Positions 7,141 through 15,846 are shown, counted from the stretch's first letter. The stretch is DNA of 21,133 bases from JBDKVA01 sp039679375 (GCA_039679375.1 JBDKVA010000137.1:1-21133), one strand, 5' to 3'. Program-made: numbers and translations. The notes: generated by a model from the sequence alone, not told the origin.

Positions 7141-8301
7141 ATGGGAAAAGCATCCATTATAGATACTATACCAAGCTCGCCAATTAGAAAAATGTATAAT
7201 ATGGCGCTTGGCAAAACAAATATTATTAACTTTGTTCTTGGGGAGCCGGATTTTGACACACCTGAAAACATTATTGAAGCCGCCCATAAGGCGATGCTTG
7301 ACGGGCAGACGCATTATACGCCGAATGCCGGAATACTGCCATTACGACAGGCTATAACCAAAAGGCTGAAAGAAAAAAACAATGTTGCCGTTGATCCCGA
7401 AAATGAAGTAATCATTACAATTGGCGGTACGGAAGCCCTTCTTATGAGTATGATATCCATGCTCAACCCCGGAGACGAGGTCATTGTAAGCGATCCTTTC
7501 TGGTCGCCTTACATTGCACAGCTTAAAATATGCAGGGCAGTACCAAAGCTGGTTAAAGTATATGAAGAGGATGGATTTGCATACAGGTGTGAGAATGTGG
7601 AGGCTGCCATTACTCCAAAAACAAAGGGCATTATAATCAATTCGCCGGCAAACCCTACCGGAGGCGTTATTGGCAGAAAAACACTGGAGGGCCTGGCAGA
7701 GCTGGCAAAGAAATATAACCTGTTTGTAATTTCGGATGAAGTATACCAGGAGCTGATTTACGACGGCGAGGAGCATGTAAGCATTGCATCTTTCGATGGG
7801 ATGAAGGACAGAACGATAGTTATCGACAGTTTTTCCAAAGCTTATGCCATGACCGGATGGAGAATCGGGTATGCAGCTGGGTGTAAGGAAATAATCAAGA
7901 GTATGGTTAAGCTGCAGGAAAATTTTGCATCCTGTGTGCACACGCCGACACAATATGCGGCAATTGAGGCATTGGAGGGGACGCAGGAGCCGCTGAAGGA
8001 AATGCTGAAAAAGTATATATCAAGGAGAAAATTGATTATTCAAGGAATAAATAAAATCGATAAGTTGTCATGTATAAGCCCCAAAGGAGCATTTTATGCT
8101 TTTGCAAATATCAGTAAAACGGGCTTATCGTCAGAGGAATTTGCAATTAAGCTGTTTGAAAATACAGGAGTAGTGGTTATCCCCGGTTCGGGCTTTGGAA
8201 GCTTCGGCGAAGGCTTTATAAGGATATCCTATGCCGCTTCGGAAGAAAAAATATTGGAAGGCTTAAGAAGAATGAGAGCTTTCACAGAAACATTAAAATA
8301 G
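7141..8301 (+). CDS. class I/II PLP aminotransferase (aspartate-aminotransferase fold)
   Basis: 386 residues, normal for fold-type I aminotransferases. Landmarks: GEPDFDTP (34-41), THYTPNAG (57-64), NSPANPTGG (167-175) with Asn171, SDEVYQEL (198-205) with Asp199 pairing the pyridine nitrogen, Schiff-base Lys233 in SFSKAYAMTGW, and Arg241 in GWRIGY. It lies 20 bases after livF behind AAGGAGG (7124-7130). TTG 7138 is also in frame three bases earlier, but ATG 7141 is the natural choice. In this operon it probably removes the amino group of the imported compound to 2-oxoglutarate, giving the 2-keto acid for the lyases (inference). Aspartate, alanine, aromatic or unusual hydroxy-amino acid specificity cannot be read from sequence. 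Confidence 0.88.
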   Translation: MGKASIIDTIPSSPIRKMYNMALGKTNIINFVLGEPDFDTPENIIEAAHKAMLDGQTHYTPNAGILPLRQAITKRLKEKNNVAVDPENEVIITIGGTEALLMSMISMLNPGDEVIVSDPFWSPYIAQLKICRAVPKLVKVYEEDGFAYRCENVEAAITPKTKGIIINSPANPTGGVIGRKTLEGLAELAKKYNLFVISDEVYQELIYDGEEHVSIASFDGMKDRTIVIDSFSKAYAMTGWRIGYAAGCKEIIKSMVKLQENFASCVHTPTQYAAIEALEGTQEPLKEMLKKYISRRKLIIQGINKIDKLSCISPKGAFYAFANISKTGLSSEEFAIKLFENTGVVVIPGSGFGSFGEGFIRISYAASEEKILEGLRRMRAFTETLK

Positions 8302-8330
8302 AGATTTAACAATAAGTGGGGGTACTTAAT

Positions 8331-9593
8331 ATGAAAAAAACATATAATCCTTATGAGAATATGCTGGAGGTTCTCGAAAAGGCGGCAAAACTATTGGAAC
8401 TGGATGAAAACGACTATGTGACGGTAAAATATCCCGAAAGAGAGTTAAAAGTGTCGATACCGGTCGAAATGGACGATGGGCATATAAGAGTTTTCGAGGG
8501 ATACAGAGTTCAGCACTCAAGCTCCAGAGGGCCCTGTAAAGGGGGAATCCGTTATCACCAGAACGTTGATATTGACGAAGTAAAAGCGCTGGCAGCCTGG
8601 ATGAGTTTAAAATGCGCGGTTGTAAACATCCCTTACGGCGGTGGCAAAGGTGCGATTAAAGTCGATCCAAAAGAGCTTTCCAAAAACGAATTGAAAAAAC
8701 TCACAAGAAGATATACCGCAATGATACTGCCTTTGATCGGTCCGGAAAAAGACATACCGGCGCCGGACGTCGGGACAAACCAGGAAATCATGGGCTGGAT
8801 CATGGATACCTATAGCATGTTCAAGGGTTTTACCGTTCATGGCGTAGTTACCGGAAAACCTCTGGAAGTGGGGGGATCTCTTGGCAGAAAGGAAGCAACG
8901 GGAAGAGGGGTTATGCTTATGGTCAGGGAACTGCTTCACAGGCTGGGTCTTCCTGTTTTAGGCACCAGGGTGGCTGTACAGGGTTTTGGAAATGTTGGCG
9001 GAACTGCAGCAAAACTATTATACCAGGAGGGATGCAAGGTTGTAGGTATCAGTGACGTATCAGGCGGACTTTATAAAGAGACAGGTCTTGATATAAATAA
9101 GATTTCCAAATTTATAGAGATGAATAACGGCAAGATGTTTAAGGATTATGAAGAAGCCGGAGTGAAACACATATCAAATGAGGAGCTGCTTATGTGTGAT
9201 TGCCATGTCCTTGTACCGGCTGCTTTGGAAAATCAAATCACTGAGGAAGTAGCCAAAAGGCTTCAGGCAAAAATTATTGTTGAAGGCGCCAATGGTCCTA
9301 CAGCGATTGAAGCGGATAGAGTACTGGAGTCAAAAGGGGTAACGGTTGTTCCCGATATTCTTGCCAATTCAGGCGGAGTGGTAGTTTCTTACTTTGAATG
9401 GGTTCAGAATATACAGTCACTGACATGGGATGAGGAGGAGGTTAATCGTACTCTGGAAAAGATTATGATCAGGGCCTTTAATAATGTTTGGGATACTGCG
9501 AAATCCAAGAATACAACGATGAGAACGGGAGCATATATGGTTGCTCTGGATAGAATCGTAAATGCAAAGAAAATCCGCAGCGTTTTTCCATGA
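8331..9593 (+). CDS. gdhA: glutamate dehydrogenase (Glu/Leu/Phe/Val dehydrogenase family), probably NAD-linked
   Basis: 420 residues from ATG 8331. A GTG at 8316 is in frame, but the sequence there (GTGGGGG) is the ribosome site, 8 bases from the ATG. Seen: RGPCKGGIRYH with Lys70, MSLKCAVVN with Lys94, catalytic Lys106 in PYGGGKGAI, PAPDVGTN with Asp146, and the dinucleotide fold GFGNVGG (218-224). The strand-end GISD acid (Asp242) fits preference for NAD over NADP. The 420-residue length is typical of the hexameric catabolic type in Clostridia. Following an aminotransferase, it would recycle glutamate to 2-oxoglutarate with release of ammonium and NADH. It is the last gene before a probable new promoter. 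Confidence 0.9.
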   Translation: MKKTYNPYENMLEVLEKAAKLLELDENDYVTVKYPERELKVSIPVEMDDGHIRVFEGYRVQHSSSRGPCKGGIRYHQNVDIDEVKALAAWMSLKCAVVNIPYGGGKGAIKVDPKELSKNELKKLTRRYTAMILPLIGPEKDIPAPDVGTNQEIMGWIMDTYSMFKGFTVHGVVTGKPLEVGGSLGRKEATGRGVMLMVRELLHRLGLPVLGTRVAVQGFGNVGGTAAKLLYQEGCKVVGISDVSGGLYKETGLDINKISKFIEMNNGKMFKDYEEAGVKHISNEELLMCDCHVLVPAALENQITEEVAKRLQAKIIVEGANGPTAIEADRVLESKGVTVVPDILANSGGVVVSYFEWVQNIQSLTWDEEEVNRTLEKIMIRAFNNVWDTAKSKNTTMRTGAYMVALDRIVNAKKIRSVFP

Positions 9594-9613
9594 TACATTA
9601 TTACTTTTAAAAA

Positions 9614-9641
9614 TTGTGCCTGTTTTATAGCATGGTATAAA
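9614..9641 (+). promoter_or_regulatory. sigma-A promoter with extended -10 for the cupin-fucI-araB operon
   Basis: TTGTGC (9614-9619), 16-base spacer, TATAAA (9636-9641) preceded by TGG, which makes an extended -10. Transcription would begin near 9648, leaving about 97 bases of leader before the cupin ATG. The same bases can fold into a 10-bp AT-rich hairpin (9620-9629 with 9636-9645), but no U-run follows, so promoter is the better reading. A short palindrome ATCCAAAAGGAT at 9698-9709 in the leader could be an operator. Confidence 0.5.
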
Positions 9642-9744
9642 GCAGTGATTCTAGTCTAAAAATAATAGATAGTGTAAACTAACTTATGATAAGCTCTATC
9701 CAAAAGGATTGGGCGGAGAATAATAAATGAGGGGATAGATAGAT

Positions 9745-10206
9745 ATGAAAAAGATAATGATTCAGGATCTGAAGCCAGGACTGGTTAATGGTGTTGAAGT
9801 ACAGATATCATCAGATAAGGATGCTTATAAGGAGACATATTTTGAATGGACGGCCACACCTTTAGTTAGTAAAATAGCCGTCAGTGAAGTTAGCGGCGGT
9901 GTACTGAAAGCGTGGCATCACGCGCCTGTTTTCAGTGAAATTGAAACTCACATTGATTCTGAAATGTTCTTTTTTATTTCAGGAGTTGCATTAATGCTGT
10001 TTATGGATGCGGAAAACGGAAAACCTTGCATGGATACGGCACAGGTTGTAAGAATTCAACCGGGGACCCAGATTGTTATAAAAGCCGGTAAAGGGCACTT
10101 TGTACCGGTCGCGGAGGGCTCGGAGCCCGTGTGCGCTGTTGTAGCGGCGCCCGGAATGGATGCGCCGAGGATGTCTCTTGCTGAAGCGGTAGAAGGTATA
10201 AAATGA
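9745..10206 (+). CDS. small single-domain cupin protein
   Basis: 153 residues. Cupin motif 1 is recognisable as H-x3-E-x6-G (His69, Glu73, Gly80 in ETHIDSEMFFFISG), with Glu67 where the first His of the usual HxH pair stands. Motif 2 is approximated by IKAGKGHFVPV with His118. This gives three or four potential ligands for a divalent metal, so a metal-binding lyase or isomerase is more likely than a pure fold relic. It has no signal peptide. It opens the operon (GAGGGGA ribosome site 9 bases before ATG) and is followed 45 bases later by fucI, suggesting a task in handling the sugar, for instance ring-opening, epimerisation or lactone handling. That role is inferred from position only; the exact family is not recognised. 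Confidence 0.7.
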   Translation: MKKIMIQDLKPGLVNGVEVQISSDKDAYKETYFEWTATPLVSKIAVSEVSGGVLKAWHHAPVFSEIETHIDSEMFFFISGVALMLFMDAENGKPCMDTAQVVRIQPGTQIVIKAGKGHFVPVAEGSEPVCAVVAAPGMDAPRMSLAEAVEGIK

Positions 10207-10251
10207 AGGATTTGACATGTTAAAGACATTTATTTAATAGGAGAGATAAGT

Positions 10252-12072
10252 ATGGCAAATAATGCTGAAAAAAATATAAACGTACATCAGAACTTTAATC
10301 CAGTGCTCCCGAAAGTAGGAATACGTCCTATTATCGACGGCCGCAGAAAGGGCATAAGGGAGTCGCTTGAACAGCGTACCATGGGTATGGCGGAAGCTGC
10401 GGCAAAGCTGATAAGCGAAAATCTACGACATCCGAATGGCATGCCGGTTGAGTGCGTTATTGCGGATACGTGCATCGGCGGTGTGGCAGAAGCGGCTAAG
10501 GCAGCTGAGAAGTTTGCCAGGGAAGGCGTCGGAGTCTCGCTGTCCGTAACACCTTGTTGGTGTTACGGAGCTGAAACGATGGATATGGATCCTGCTACTC
10601 CCAAAGCCGTTTGGGGCTTCAACGGCACCGAACGCCCCGGAGCGGTTTATCTGGCAGCTGTTCTGGCTGCACATAACCAGAAGGGTCTTCCTGCATTCGG
10701 TATATATGGGGAGGATGTACAGGACGCAGAGGATGTATCAATACCGGCAGACGTAAAGGAGAAAATCCTCCGGTTTGCCAGGGCAGGTCTTGCTGCCGCC
10801 GCTATGAAGGGAAAATCATATCTTGCCATGGGCTTGGTTTCGATGGGTATTGCCGGTTCGATTGTCGATCCGTCCTTTTTTCAGGATTATCTCGGCATGA
10901 GAAATGAATATATTGATATGTCCGAATTTACCAGAAGGATGGATGAAGGCATATTTGACAAGGTTGAATACGAAAAAGCATTGAAATGGGTTAAGAAAAA
11001 CTGCAGGGAAGGCGAAGATATCATAAACCCTCCTGAAATCCAACGTTCAAGGGAACAAAAGGATAGTGACTGGGAAACAGTTGTTAAGATGACTTTGATA
11101 ACAAGGGACCTGATGATAGGCAATCCCAGGCTGGCAGAAATGGGATTTGAAGAAGAAGCCCTGGGACATAATGCAATAGTTTCGGGTTTCCAGGGGCAGC
11201 GGCAATGGAACGACCATTTTCCTAACGGTGATTTTACCGAAGCAATTCTCAATTCATCATTTGATTGGAACGGCATCAGAGAAGCTTTTACAGTTGCCAC
11301 TGAAAATGACAGCCTGAACGGCGCTTCAATGCTGCTAGCACACTTATTGACGGGCACTGCGCAGATATTTGCAGATGTAAGGACATACTGGAGTCCCGAC
11401 GCGGTTAAGAGGGTCACAGGAAAAGAGTTAACAGGCCTTGCCGGAAATGGTATAATACATTTGATTAACTCGGGTTCGGCAGCTCTCGATGCGACAGGGC
11501 AGCAAACAAAGGATGGAAAACCTGTAATGAAGCAGTATTGGGACATCACACCCGAAGAAGCTGGGAAATGTCTTGATGCTACTACATGGGGGCCTGCTAA
11601 TTTAGGTTACTTCAGAGGAGGGGGATATTCATCCACTTTTCTTACAAAAGGAAATATGCCCGTGACTATGCTGAGGATTAACCTTATAAAAGGGCTGGGG
11701 CCGGTGCTCCAGATCGCCGAAGGCTATACGGTCGAGCTTCCCCGGGAGATCCACGAAATACTCAATAACCGTACTGATCCTACATGGCCGACAACATGGT
11801 TTGCACCGATATTGACAGGAAAAGATGCGTTTAAGGATGTGTATTCCGTAATGAACAATTGGGGGGCGAACCATGGCGCAATAAGCTACGGGCATATAGG
11901 CGGAGATTTAATTACACTGGCGGCAATATTGAGGATACCGGTATGCATGCATAACGTGCCTGAAGAAAGGATATTCAGACCAAGCGCCTGGTCGGCTTTT
12001 GGCACAAAAGATATTGAAAGCGCCGACTTCAGGGCTTGCAAAAATTTCGGGCCTCTTTACGGGAAAAGGTAA
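10252..12072 (+). CDS. fucI: L-fucose / D-arabinose isomerase
   Basis: 606 residues, close to the roughly 590 of characterised FucI. It interconverts L-fucose and L-fuculose, and in known enzymes also D-arabinose and D-ribulose, using Mn2+. Seen: IRPIIDGRRKGIRESLE near the start (22-40), ADTCIGGVAEAA (71-82), FNGTERPGAVYLAA (123-136), Glu351 in ATENDSLNG, Asp375 in FADVRTYWSP and His541 in ANHGAISYGH, the three metal ligands by family comparison, and the ending RACKNFGPLYGKR. GGAGAG precedes ATG 10252. The next gene is an AraB-type kinase, not FucK, and no class II fuculose-phosphate aldolase lies in the window, which makes D-arabinose at least as likely a substrate as fucose. Confidence 0.94.
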   Translation: MANNAEKNINVHQNFNPVLPKVGIRPIIDGRRKGIRESLEQRTMGMAEAAAKLISENLRHPNGMPVECVIADTCIGGVAEAAKAAEKFAREGVGVSLSVTPCWCYGAETMDMDPATPKAVWGFNGTERPGAVYLAAVLAAHNQKGLPAFGIYGEDVQDAEDVSIPADVKEKILRFARAGLAAAAMKGKSYLAMGLVSMGIAGSIVDPSFFQDYLGMRNEYIDMSEFTRRMDEGIFDKVEYEKALKWVKKNCREGEDIINPPEIQRSREQKDSDWETVVKMTLITRDLMIGNPRLAEMGFEEEALGHNAIVSGFQGQRQWNDHFPNGDFTEAILNSSFDWNGIREAFTVATENDSLNGASMLLAHLLTGTAQIFADVRTYWSPDAVKRVTGKELTGLAGNGIIHLINSGSAALDATGQQTKDGKPVMKQYWDITPEEAGKCLDATTWGPANLGYFRGGGYSSTFLTKGNMPVTMLRINLIKGLGPVLQIAEGYTVELPREIHEILNNRTDPTWPTTWFAPILTGKDAFKDVYSVMNNWGANHGAISYGHIGGDLITLAAILRIPVCMHNVPEERIFRPSAWSAFGTKDIESADFRACKNFGPLYGKR

Positions 12073-12108
12073 TAAGAGTAGAATTAGGTGGAATGGGGGA
12101 AATGAAAA

Positions 12109-13785
12109 ATGGGAAGTAAAAAATACAGTATCGGAGTAGATTTTGGTACTCTATCTGCCAGAGCGGTGCTTGTTGAAGTTGATACCGGCAATATAATTTC
12201 GACTGCCGTAAAAAATTATAAATATGCTGTTTTAGATGAATATCTGCCTGACGGAGTAACAAAACTTGAACTTGACTGGGCGCTGCAATATCCGGGCGAT
12301 TATATCGAAGCGATGGGTACGGTTATCAAGGCTGTACTCAAGGAATCGAAGATAAGCCCTGAGGACATAGCCGGCCTCGGAACGGATTTCACGGAGTGTA
12401 CGATGCTTCCTGTAGATAAAGACGGAACCCCGTTATGCATGAAGGATGAATACAAATCAAATCCGCATAGCTATGTAAAGCTGTGGAAACATCATGCTGC
12501 CCAGGAGGAAGCAAATAAGCTCAACAGGATCGCTGCCGAAAGAGGGGAAGCTTTTCTGGCACGATATGGCGGAAAGATTTCATCCGAATGGATGATACCC
12601 AAGATATGGCAGATACTGGACGAGGCGCCTGAGATATACTATGCGGCGGACAGGTTTATGGAAGCTGCAGATTGGATAACTCTTCAGCTTACAGGTGAGG
12701 TGAAAAGAAATAGCTGCACGGCAGGATACAAATCAATCTGGCATAAGCAGGAGGGCTACCCGCTTAAAGAATTCTTCAAGGCTTTAGACCCGCGGCTTGA
12801 GAATGTTATTGATGAAAAGCTTGGAAGAAAGATTTACCCGTTAGGGACAAAGGCAGGAGAAATAACCGGCAAAACGGCGGAGCTGACAGGCTTGAAAGTC
12901 GGGACTGCAGTTGCGGTTGGCGTTGGAGATGCACACTGCGCCGTACCTGGGATTGGCATAACCGAACCCGGAAAAATGCTGATGGTTATGGGGACTTCCG
13001 GGTGCGATATGCTTTTGAGCGACAGAGAAGTTATGGTGCCGGGTATATGCGGAGTTGTCGAGGACGGAATAGTGCCGGGGTATTTTGGATATGAGGCAGG
13101 CCAGGCCTGTATGGGAGACCATTTTCAATGGTTTGTACAAAACTGTGTGCCTGCCGGGTATTACAAGGAAGCCGAAGAGAAAAATATAAACATATTCACA
13201 TTGATTGAAAACAAGGCAAACTCGCTAAGACCGGGAGAGTCGGGCCTTCTTGCCCTTGATTGGTGGAATGGAAACCGGTCTGTTCTGGTTGATGCTGATT
13301 TATCGGGAGTGATTTTAGGCTGTTCCCTCGCCACGAAACCTGAAGAGATTTATAGAGCTTTAGTTGAAGCAATAGCATACGGCAAAAAAATGATTATAGA
13401 AACTTTTAAGCAAAATGGAGTATCCATCAATGAATTGTACGCAGCAGGGGGAATTCCGGACAAAAGCAGTTTAACAATGCAGATATTTGCTGACGTGATG
13501 AATATGGATATTAAAATGGCCGCATCACCTCACTCTTGTGCAATTGGCAGCGCAATGTTCGGAACGGTTGCAGCTGGAAAGGACAGAGGCGGGTATGACA
13601 GTATTATTGATGCAGCAAAGGCAATGGGGAAGATAAAAGATAAAATCTACAGGCCTATACAGGCTAATGTGGAGATTTATAATGAAATATACGCTGAATA
13701 TGCTATTCTTCACGACTATTTTGGCCGCGGTGCGAATGATGTAATGAAGAGGCTTAGAAAGATCAAGTATGAAACTTCAAAGTAG
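12109..13785 (+). CDS. araB: ribulokinase, FGGY carbohydrate kinase family (AraB-like)
   Basis: 558 residues, the AraB length; FucK and XylB are nearer 480-500. N-terminal FGGY domain: GVDFGTLSARAVLVEVDTG (8-26), then TDFTECTMLPVD. The middle includes YGGKISSEWMIPK and RFMEAADWITLQLTGE, both characteristic of ribulokinase, followed by CTAGYKSIWHKQEG. The C-terminal domain shows GTSGCDML, GDHFQWFV and the ATP-site motif AAGGIPDKSSLTMQ. It phosphorylates a ribulose (L- or D-) at O5. GGGGGA sits 8 bases before ATG 12109. After FucI, the product of D-arabinose isomerisation (D-ribulose) would become D-ribulose 5-phosphate and enter the pentose phosphate pathway without an aldolase (inference). 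Confidence 0.88.
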   Translation: MGSKKYSIGVDFGTLSARAVLVEVDTGNIISTAVKNYKYAVLDEYLPDGVTKLELDWALQYPGDYIEAMGTVIKAVLKESKISPEDIAGLGTDFTECTMLPVDKDGTPLCMKDEYKSNPHSYVKLWKHHAAQEEANKLNRIAAERGEAFLARYGGKISSEWMIPKIWQILDEAPEIYYAADRFMEAADWITLQLTGEVKRNSCTAGYKSIWHKQEGYPLKEFFKALDPRLENVIDEKLGRKIYPLGTKAGEITGKTAELTGLKVGTAVAVGVGDAHCAVPGIGITEPGKMLMVMGTSGCDMLLSDREVMVPGICGVVEDGIVPGYFGYEAGQACMGDHFQWFVQNCVPAGYYKEAEEKNINIFTLIENKANSLRPGESGLLALDWWNGNRSVLVDADLSGVILGCSLATKPEEIYRALVEAIAYGKKMIIETFKQNGVSINELYAAGGIPDKSSLTMQIFADVMNMDIKMAASPHSCAIGSAMFGTVAAGKDRGGYDSIIDAAKAMGKIKDKIYRPIQANVEIYNEIYAEYAILHDYFGRGANDVMKRLRKIKYETSK

Positions 13786-14716
13786 CGGTTATCCACGAAT
13801 TGCGGCTGCAATAACAGCAGTTATATCCGGTTTTTCTTTTTTAGTTACAAAAGATGCTCTTGATCATCTTGATACCTATCAGCTCTTAGGCTTCAGGTTT
13901 CTATTTGCAGCATTGTTCATTACGGTTCTTGCGGTCTCAGGAGTTTTGAAGGCTAAAATTTGCTTTGCCAATATAAGGATGCTCATAATAGTAGCGCTTT
14001 TCCAGCCGGTCTTATATTTTATATGTGAAACAATAGGGGTAGGAAGTACATCCGCCAGCGAATCGAGTATTATTTGCTCGCTGGTACCGGTAGTTATAAC
14101 ATTATTCGCCGTTATTATACTCAAGGAACGCCTGTCACGGTTTCAGGGGATTTCAATAATTATTTCGGCTTTAGGCGTAATAATGATTATTCTGTCGGGC
14201 AATAGATTTGAGAACAGCAAAGCCACCCTTGGATATTTATTTCTATTTGTTGCGGTACTATCGGCCGGGATATATAATGTTTTATCAAGAAGAATATCGA
14301 ATGCTTATACTCCGGCCGAAATCACTATAGTGATGATGTGGACCGGCGCTGTAATTTTCAATGCAATCGGTATTTGCAATGCTCTTTTATATAAAAATCT
14401 GCATGGATACTTTACTGTTTTATTTAATTCAAATACATTACTTGATGTATTGTATTTAGGCGTGCTATCATCAGTAATCACATTCTTTTTTCAAAATTAT
14501 GCGCTTTCAAAAATCGAAGCCTCAAAGGTTGCAGTATTTATGAATTTAACTCCCATCACAGCTATACTTGCCGGAGTTTTTATAAGAGGGGAAAGGCTTT
14601 ACTTTATGCAGTGGGTCGGAGCGGCTGCGGTGTTGATCGGTTTATGGGGAGTGAATTGCAGTAAACTATCTGCCATGCAAGAGCAAAAAAAAGGTCAAAG
14701 CCGGGTTGGGGCGTAG
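13769..14716 (+). CDS. EamA/DMT-superfamily membrane transporter
   Basis: 315 residues with about ten hydrophobic helices and the internal two-repeat layout of EamA (DUF6) proteins. Repeat 1 shows GFRFLFAALF and STSASESSIICSLVPVVITLFAVIILKERLS; repeat 2 shows YNVLSRRI, QNYALSKIEASKVAVFMNLTPITAILAGV and GERL, the latter near helix 10. The start lies 17 bases inside the end of the kinase gene, so translation is coupled. DMT proteins move metabolites of many kinds (amino acids, nucleosides, sugars) and mostly export. Here it may carry the pentose or methyl-pentose, or vent an intermediate; the substrate is not readable from sequence. There is no obvious terminator in the 32 bases separating it from the convergent repressor gene. 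Confidence 0.82.
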   Translation: MKLQSSGYPRIAAAITAVISGFSFLVTKDALDHLDTYQLLGFRFLFAALFITVLAVSGVLKAKICFANIRMLIIVALFQPVLYFICETIGVGSTSASESSIICSLVPVVITLFAVIILKERLSRFQGISIIISALGVIMIILSGNRFENSKATLGYLFLFVAVLSAGIYNVLSRRISNAYTPAEITIVMMWTGAVIFNAIGICNALLYKNLHGYFTVLFNSNTLLDVLYLGVLSSVITFFFQNYALSKIEASKVAVFMNLTPITAILAGVFIRGERLYFMQWVGAAAVLIGLWGVNCSKLSAMQEQKKGQSRVGA

Positions 14717-14748
14717 TCAAATAACTTTCGGGGGAAATATAAATAATG

Positions 14749-15780
14749 TCAGTCACACACTATGACCGACTGTCTTTCCACTAAAGTTGTCGGGATAAGT
14801 ATCTTTTGAGAAACACCCGTTTTATCCTGCATTTTTTCGACAAGCCTCCGGACGGCCTTTATCCCCGTAAGCTCCTTTTCAACATGCATTGTTGTTAATT
14901 CAGGGGATACATTTTTAGCTGAATCAATATTGTCAAACCCGATTATCGATACATCGTCGGGTACTCTTAGGCCCATTATATTAAAGGCTTTATAAAGTGC
15001 GAGAGCCTCCGGGTCATTACAGCAGAAGAATGCCGTAGGCAGTTCGGGAAGTGACTTGAGTTCGTTGACAACCGGTGCAATATCTTTATTGAGAAATTTT
15101 TGCAATCCTTTATCGATCAAGGTGTATGGGCTATTAACATGCAGGGAGTGATCGCTCATTGCCTTTAAAAAACCGTAATACCTGTCATAAAAGCTTGAGG
15201 CCTGGTGTATGTCGCCTGCGAAGCCTATTTTTCTGTGACCGTGCTTTATAAGATATTCCGTAGCCACATATCCACCGCACAGATTATCGGTCAGCACATA
15301 ATCCAGGTTCAAATTGTCATAGTATTCATCAATGGCAACAAGCGGAATTTTGTAGCCGATAATTTTGTTTAAATTATTCCGGGTAACATGTCCCAGAGTT
15401 ATTATGCCCGATACTATGCCGTCCCTGATGCACAAAGGAGTCTCAAAATTTTCATCATTTTCGTCATAATAATATAGTATTGTATTTAAGCTATTCCTCT
15501 TGGCTTCTTCTTCAATTCCCATTTGGATATAGCTATAAAAGCCTATCATATTTCGTATGCTTTTTGACAATATAAGACATATGTTTTTGGAGTCGGTTTC
15601 TTTAGCTGATGAGGTCTTTAAAGACTTCTTGTACTCATAGCCCAGCTCTTTTGCCGCGTCAAAAATCAGCTTGCTGGTCTGACTGCTTATACCGGGCATA
15701 TTACGCAGCGCCAGTGAAACGGTGTTCTTTGATATATTAAGTTTTTTTGCGATATCGTCCATGTTTACTTTTTTCGTCAT
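14749..15780 (-). CDS. LacI-family transcriptional repressor
   Basis: 343 residues, normal for the family. The N-terminal helix-turn-helix reads VNMDDIAKKLNISKNTVSLAL with AAKELGY at the end of helix 4. The periplasmic-binding-protein-like core includes GIITLGHVTRNN, KIGFAGDIHQASSFYDRYYGF, AFFCCNDPEALALYKAF, VPDDVSIIGFDNIDSA and the dimer strand LTTMHVEKELTG. The linker after helix 4 (YKKSLKTSSAKETDS) departs from the usual NxxARxLxxxxT hinge helix that reads a central CG in LacI operators. AGGTG precedes the ATG by about 6 bases. It is divergent from the GH2 gene and almost certainly controls it and itself through the shared 186-base region; the inducer is probably a mannoside or breakdown product (inference). 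Confidence 0.9.
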   Translation of the reverse strand: MTKKVNMDDIAKKLNISKNTVSLALRNMPGISSQTSKLIFDAAKELGYEYKKSLKTSSAKETDSKNICLILSKSIRNMIGFYSYIQMGIEEEAKRNSLNTILYYYDENDENFETPLCIRDGIVSGIITLGHVTRNNLNKIIGYKIPLVAIDEYYDNLNLDYVLTDNLCGGYVATEYLIKHGHRKIGFAGDIHQASSFYDRYYGFLKAMSDHSLHVNSPYTLIDKGLQKFLNKDIAPVVNELKSLPELPTAFFCCNDPEALALYKAFNIMGLRVPDDVSIIGFDNIDSAKNVSPELTTMHVEKELTGIKAVRRLVEKMQDKTGVSQKILIPTTLVERQSVIVCD

Positions 15781-15818
15781 TTTTACACCTGGAAATAAAA
15801 TTAATTCAACTTATATAG

Positions 15819-15846
15819 ATTATATCATACATTACAAATTAGTAAA
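15819..15846 (-). promoter_or_regulatory. promoter of the LacI-family gene (minus strand)
   Basis: Read on the minus strand: TTTACT (-35, 15846-15841), 16-base spacer, TATAAT (-10, 15824-15819) preceded by TGA, giving an extended -10. Transcription would begin near 15812, about 30 bases before the repressor ATG. It is the only strong pair upstream of that gene. Confidence 0.55.

Noticed and set aside
6652..7314. 220-residue minus-strand open frame across livF and the aminotransferase start
   Set aside because: It is the antisense shadow of livF, has no ribosome site and no recognisable domain.
9620..9645. 10-bp AT-rich hairpin after gdhA considered as a terminator
   Set aside because: No U-run follows and the same bases form an extended -10 promoter with a well-spaced -35, which explains the sequence better.
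10212..10238. Perfect -35-like TTGACA before fucI with TTTAAT downstream
   Set aside because: The spacer is only 15 bases and the start point would fall inside or after the fucI ribosome site, leaving no usable leader; fucI is more simply transcribed with the cupin gene.
10887..11549. 220-residue minus-strand open frame inside fucI
   Set aside because: Antisense shadow of a strongly conserved gene; the composition shows no protein family features.
14717..14785. Search for a bidirectional terminator between the convergent EamA and LacI genes
   Set aside because: Only a 5-bp stem (CAGTC/GACTG) with a long loop inside the repressor gene end was found; not convincing.
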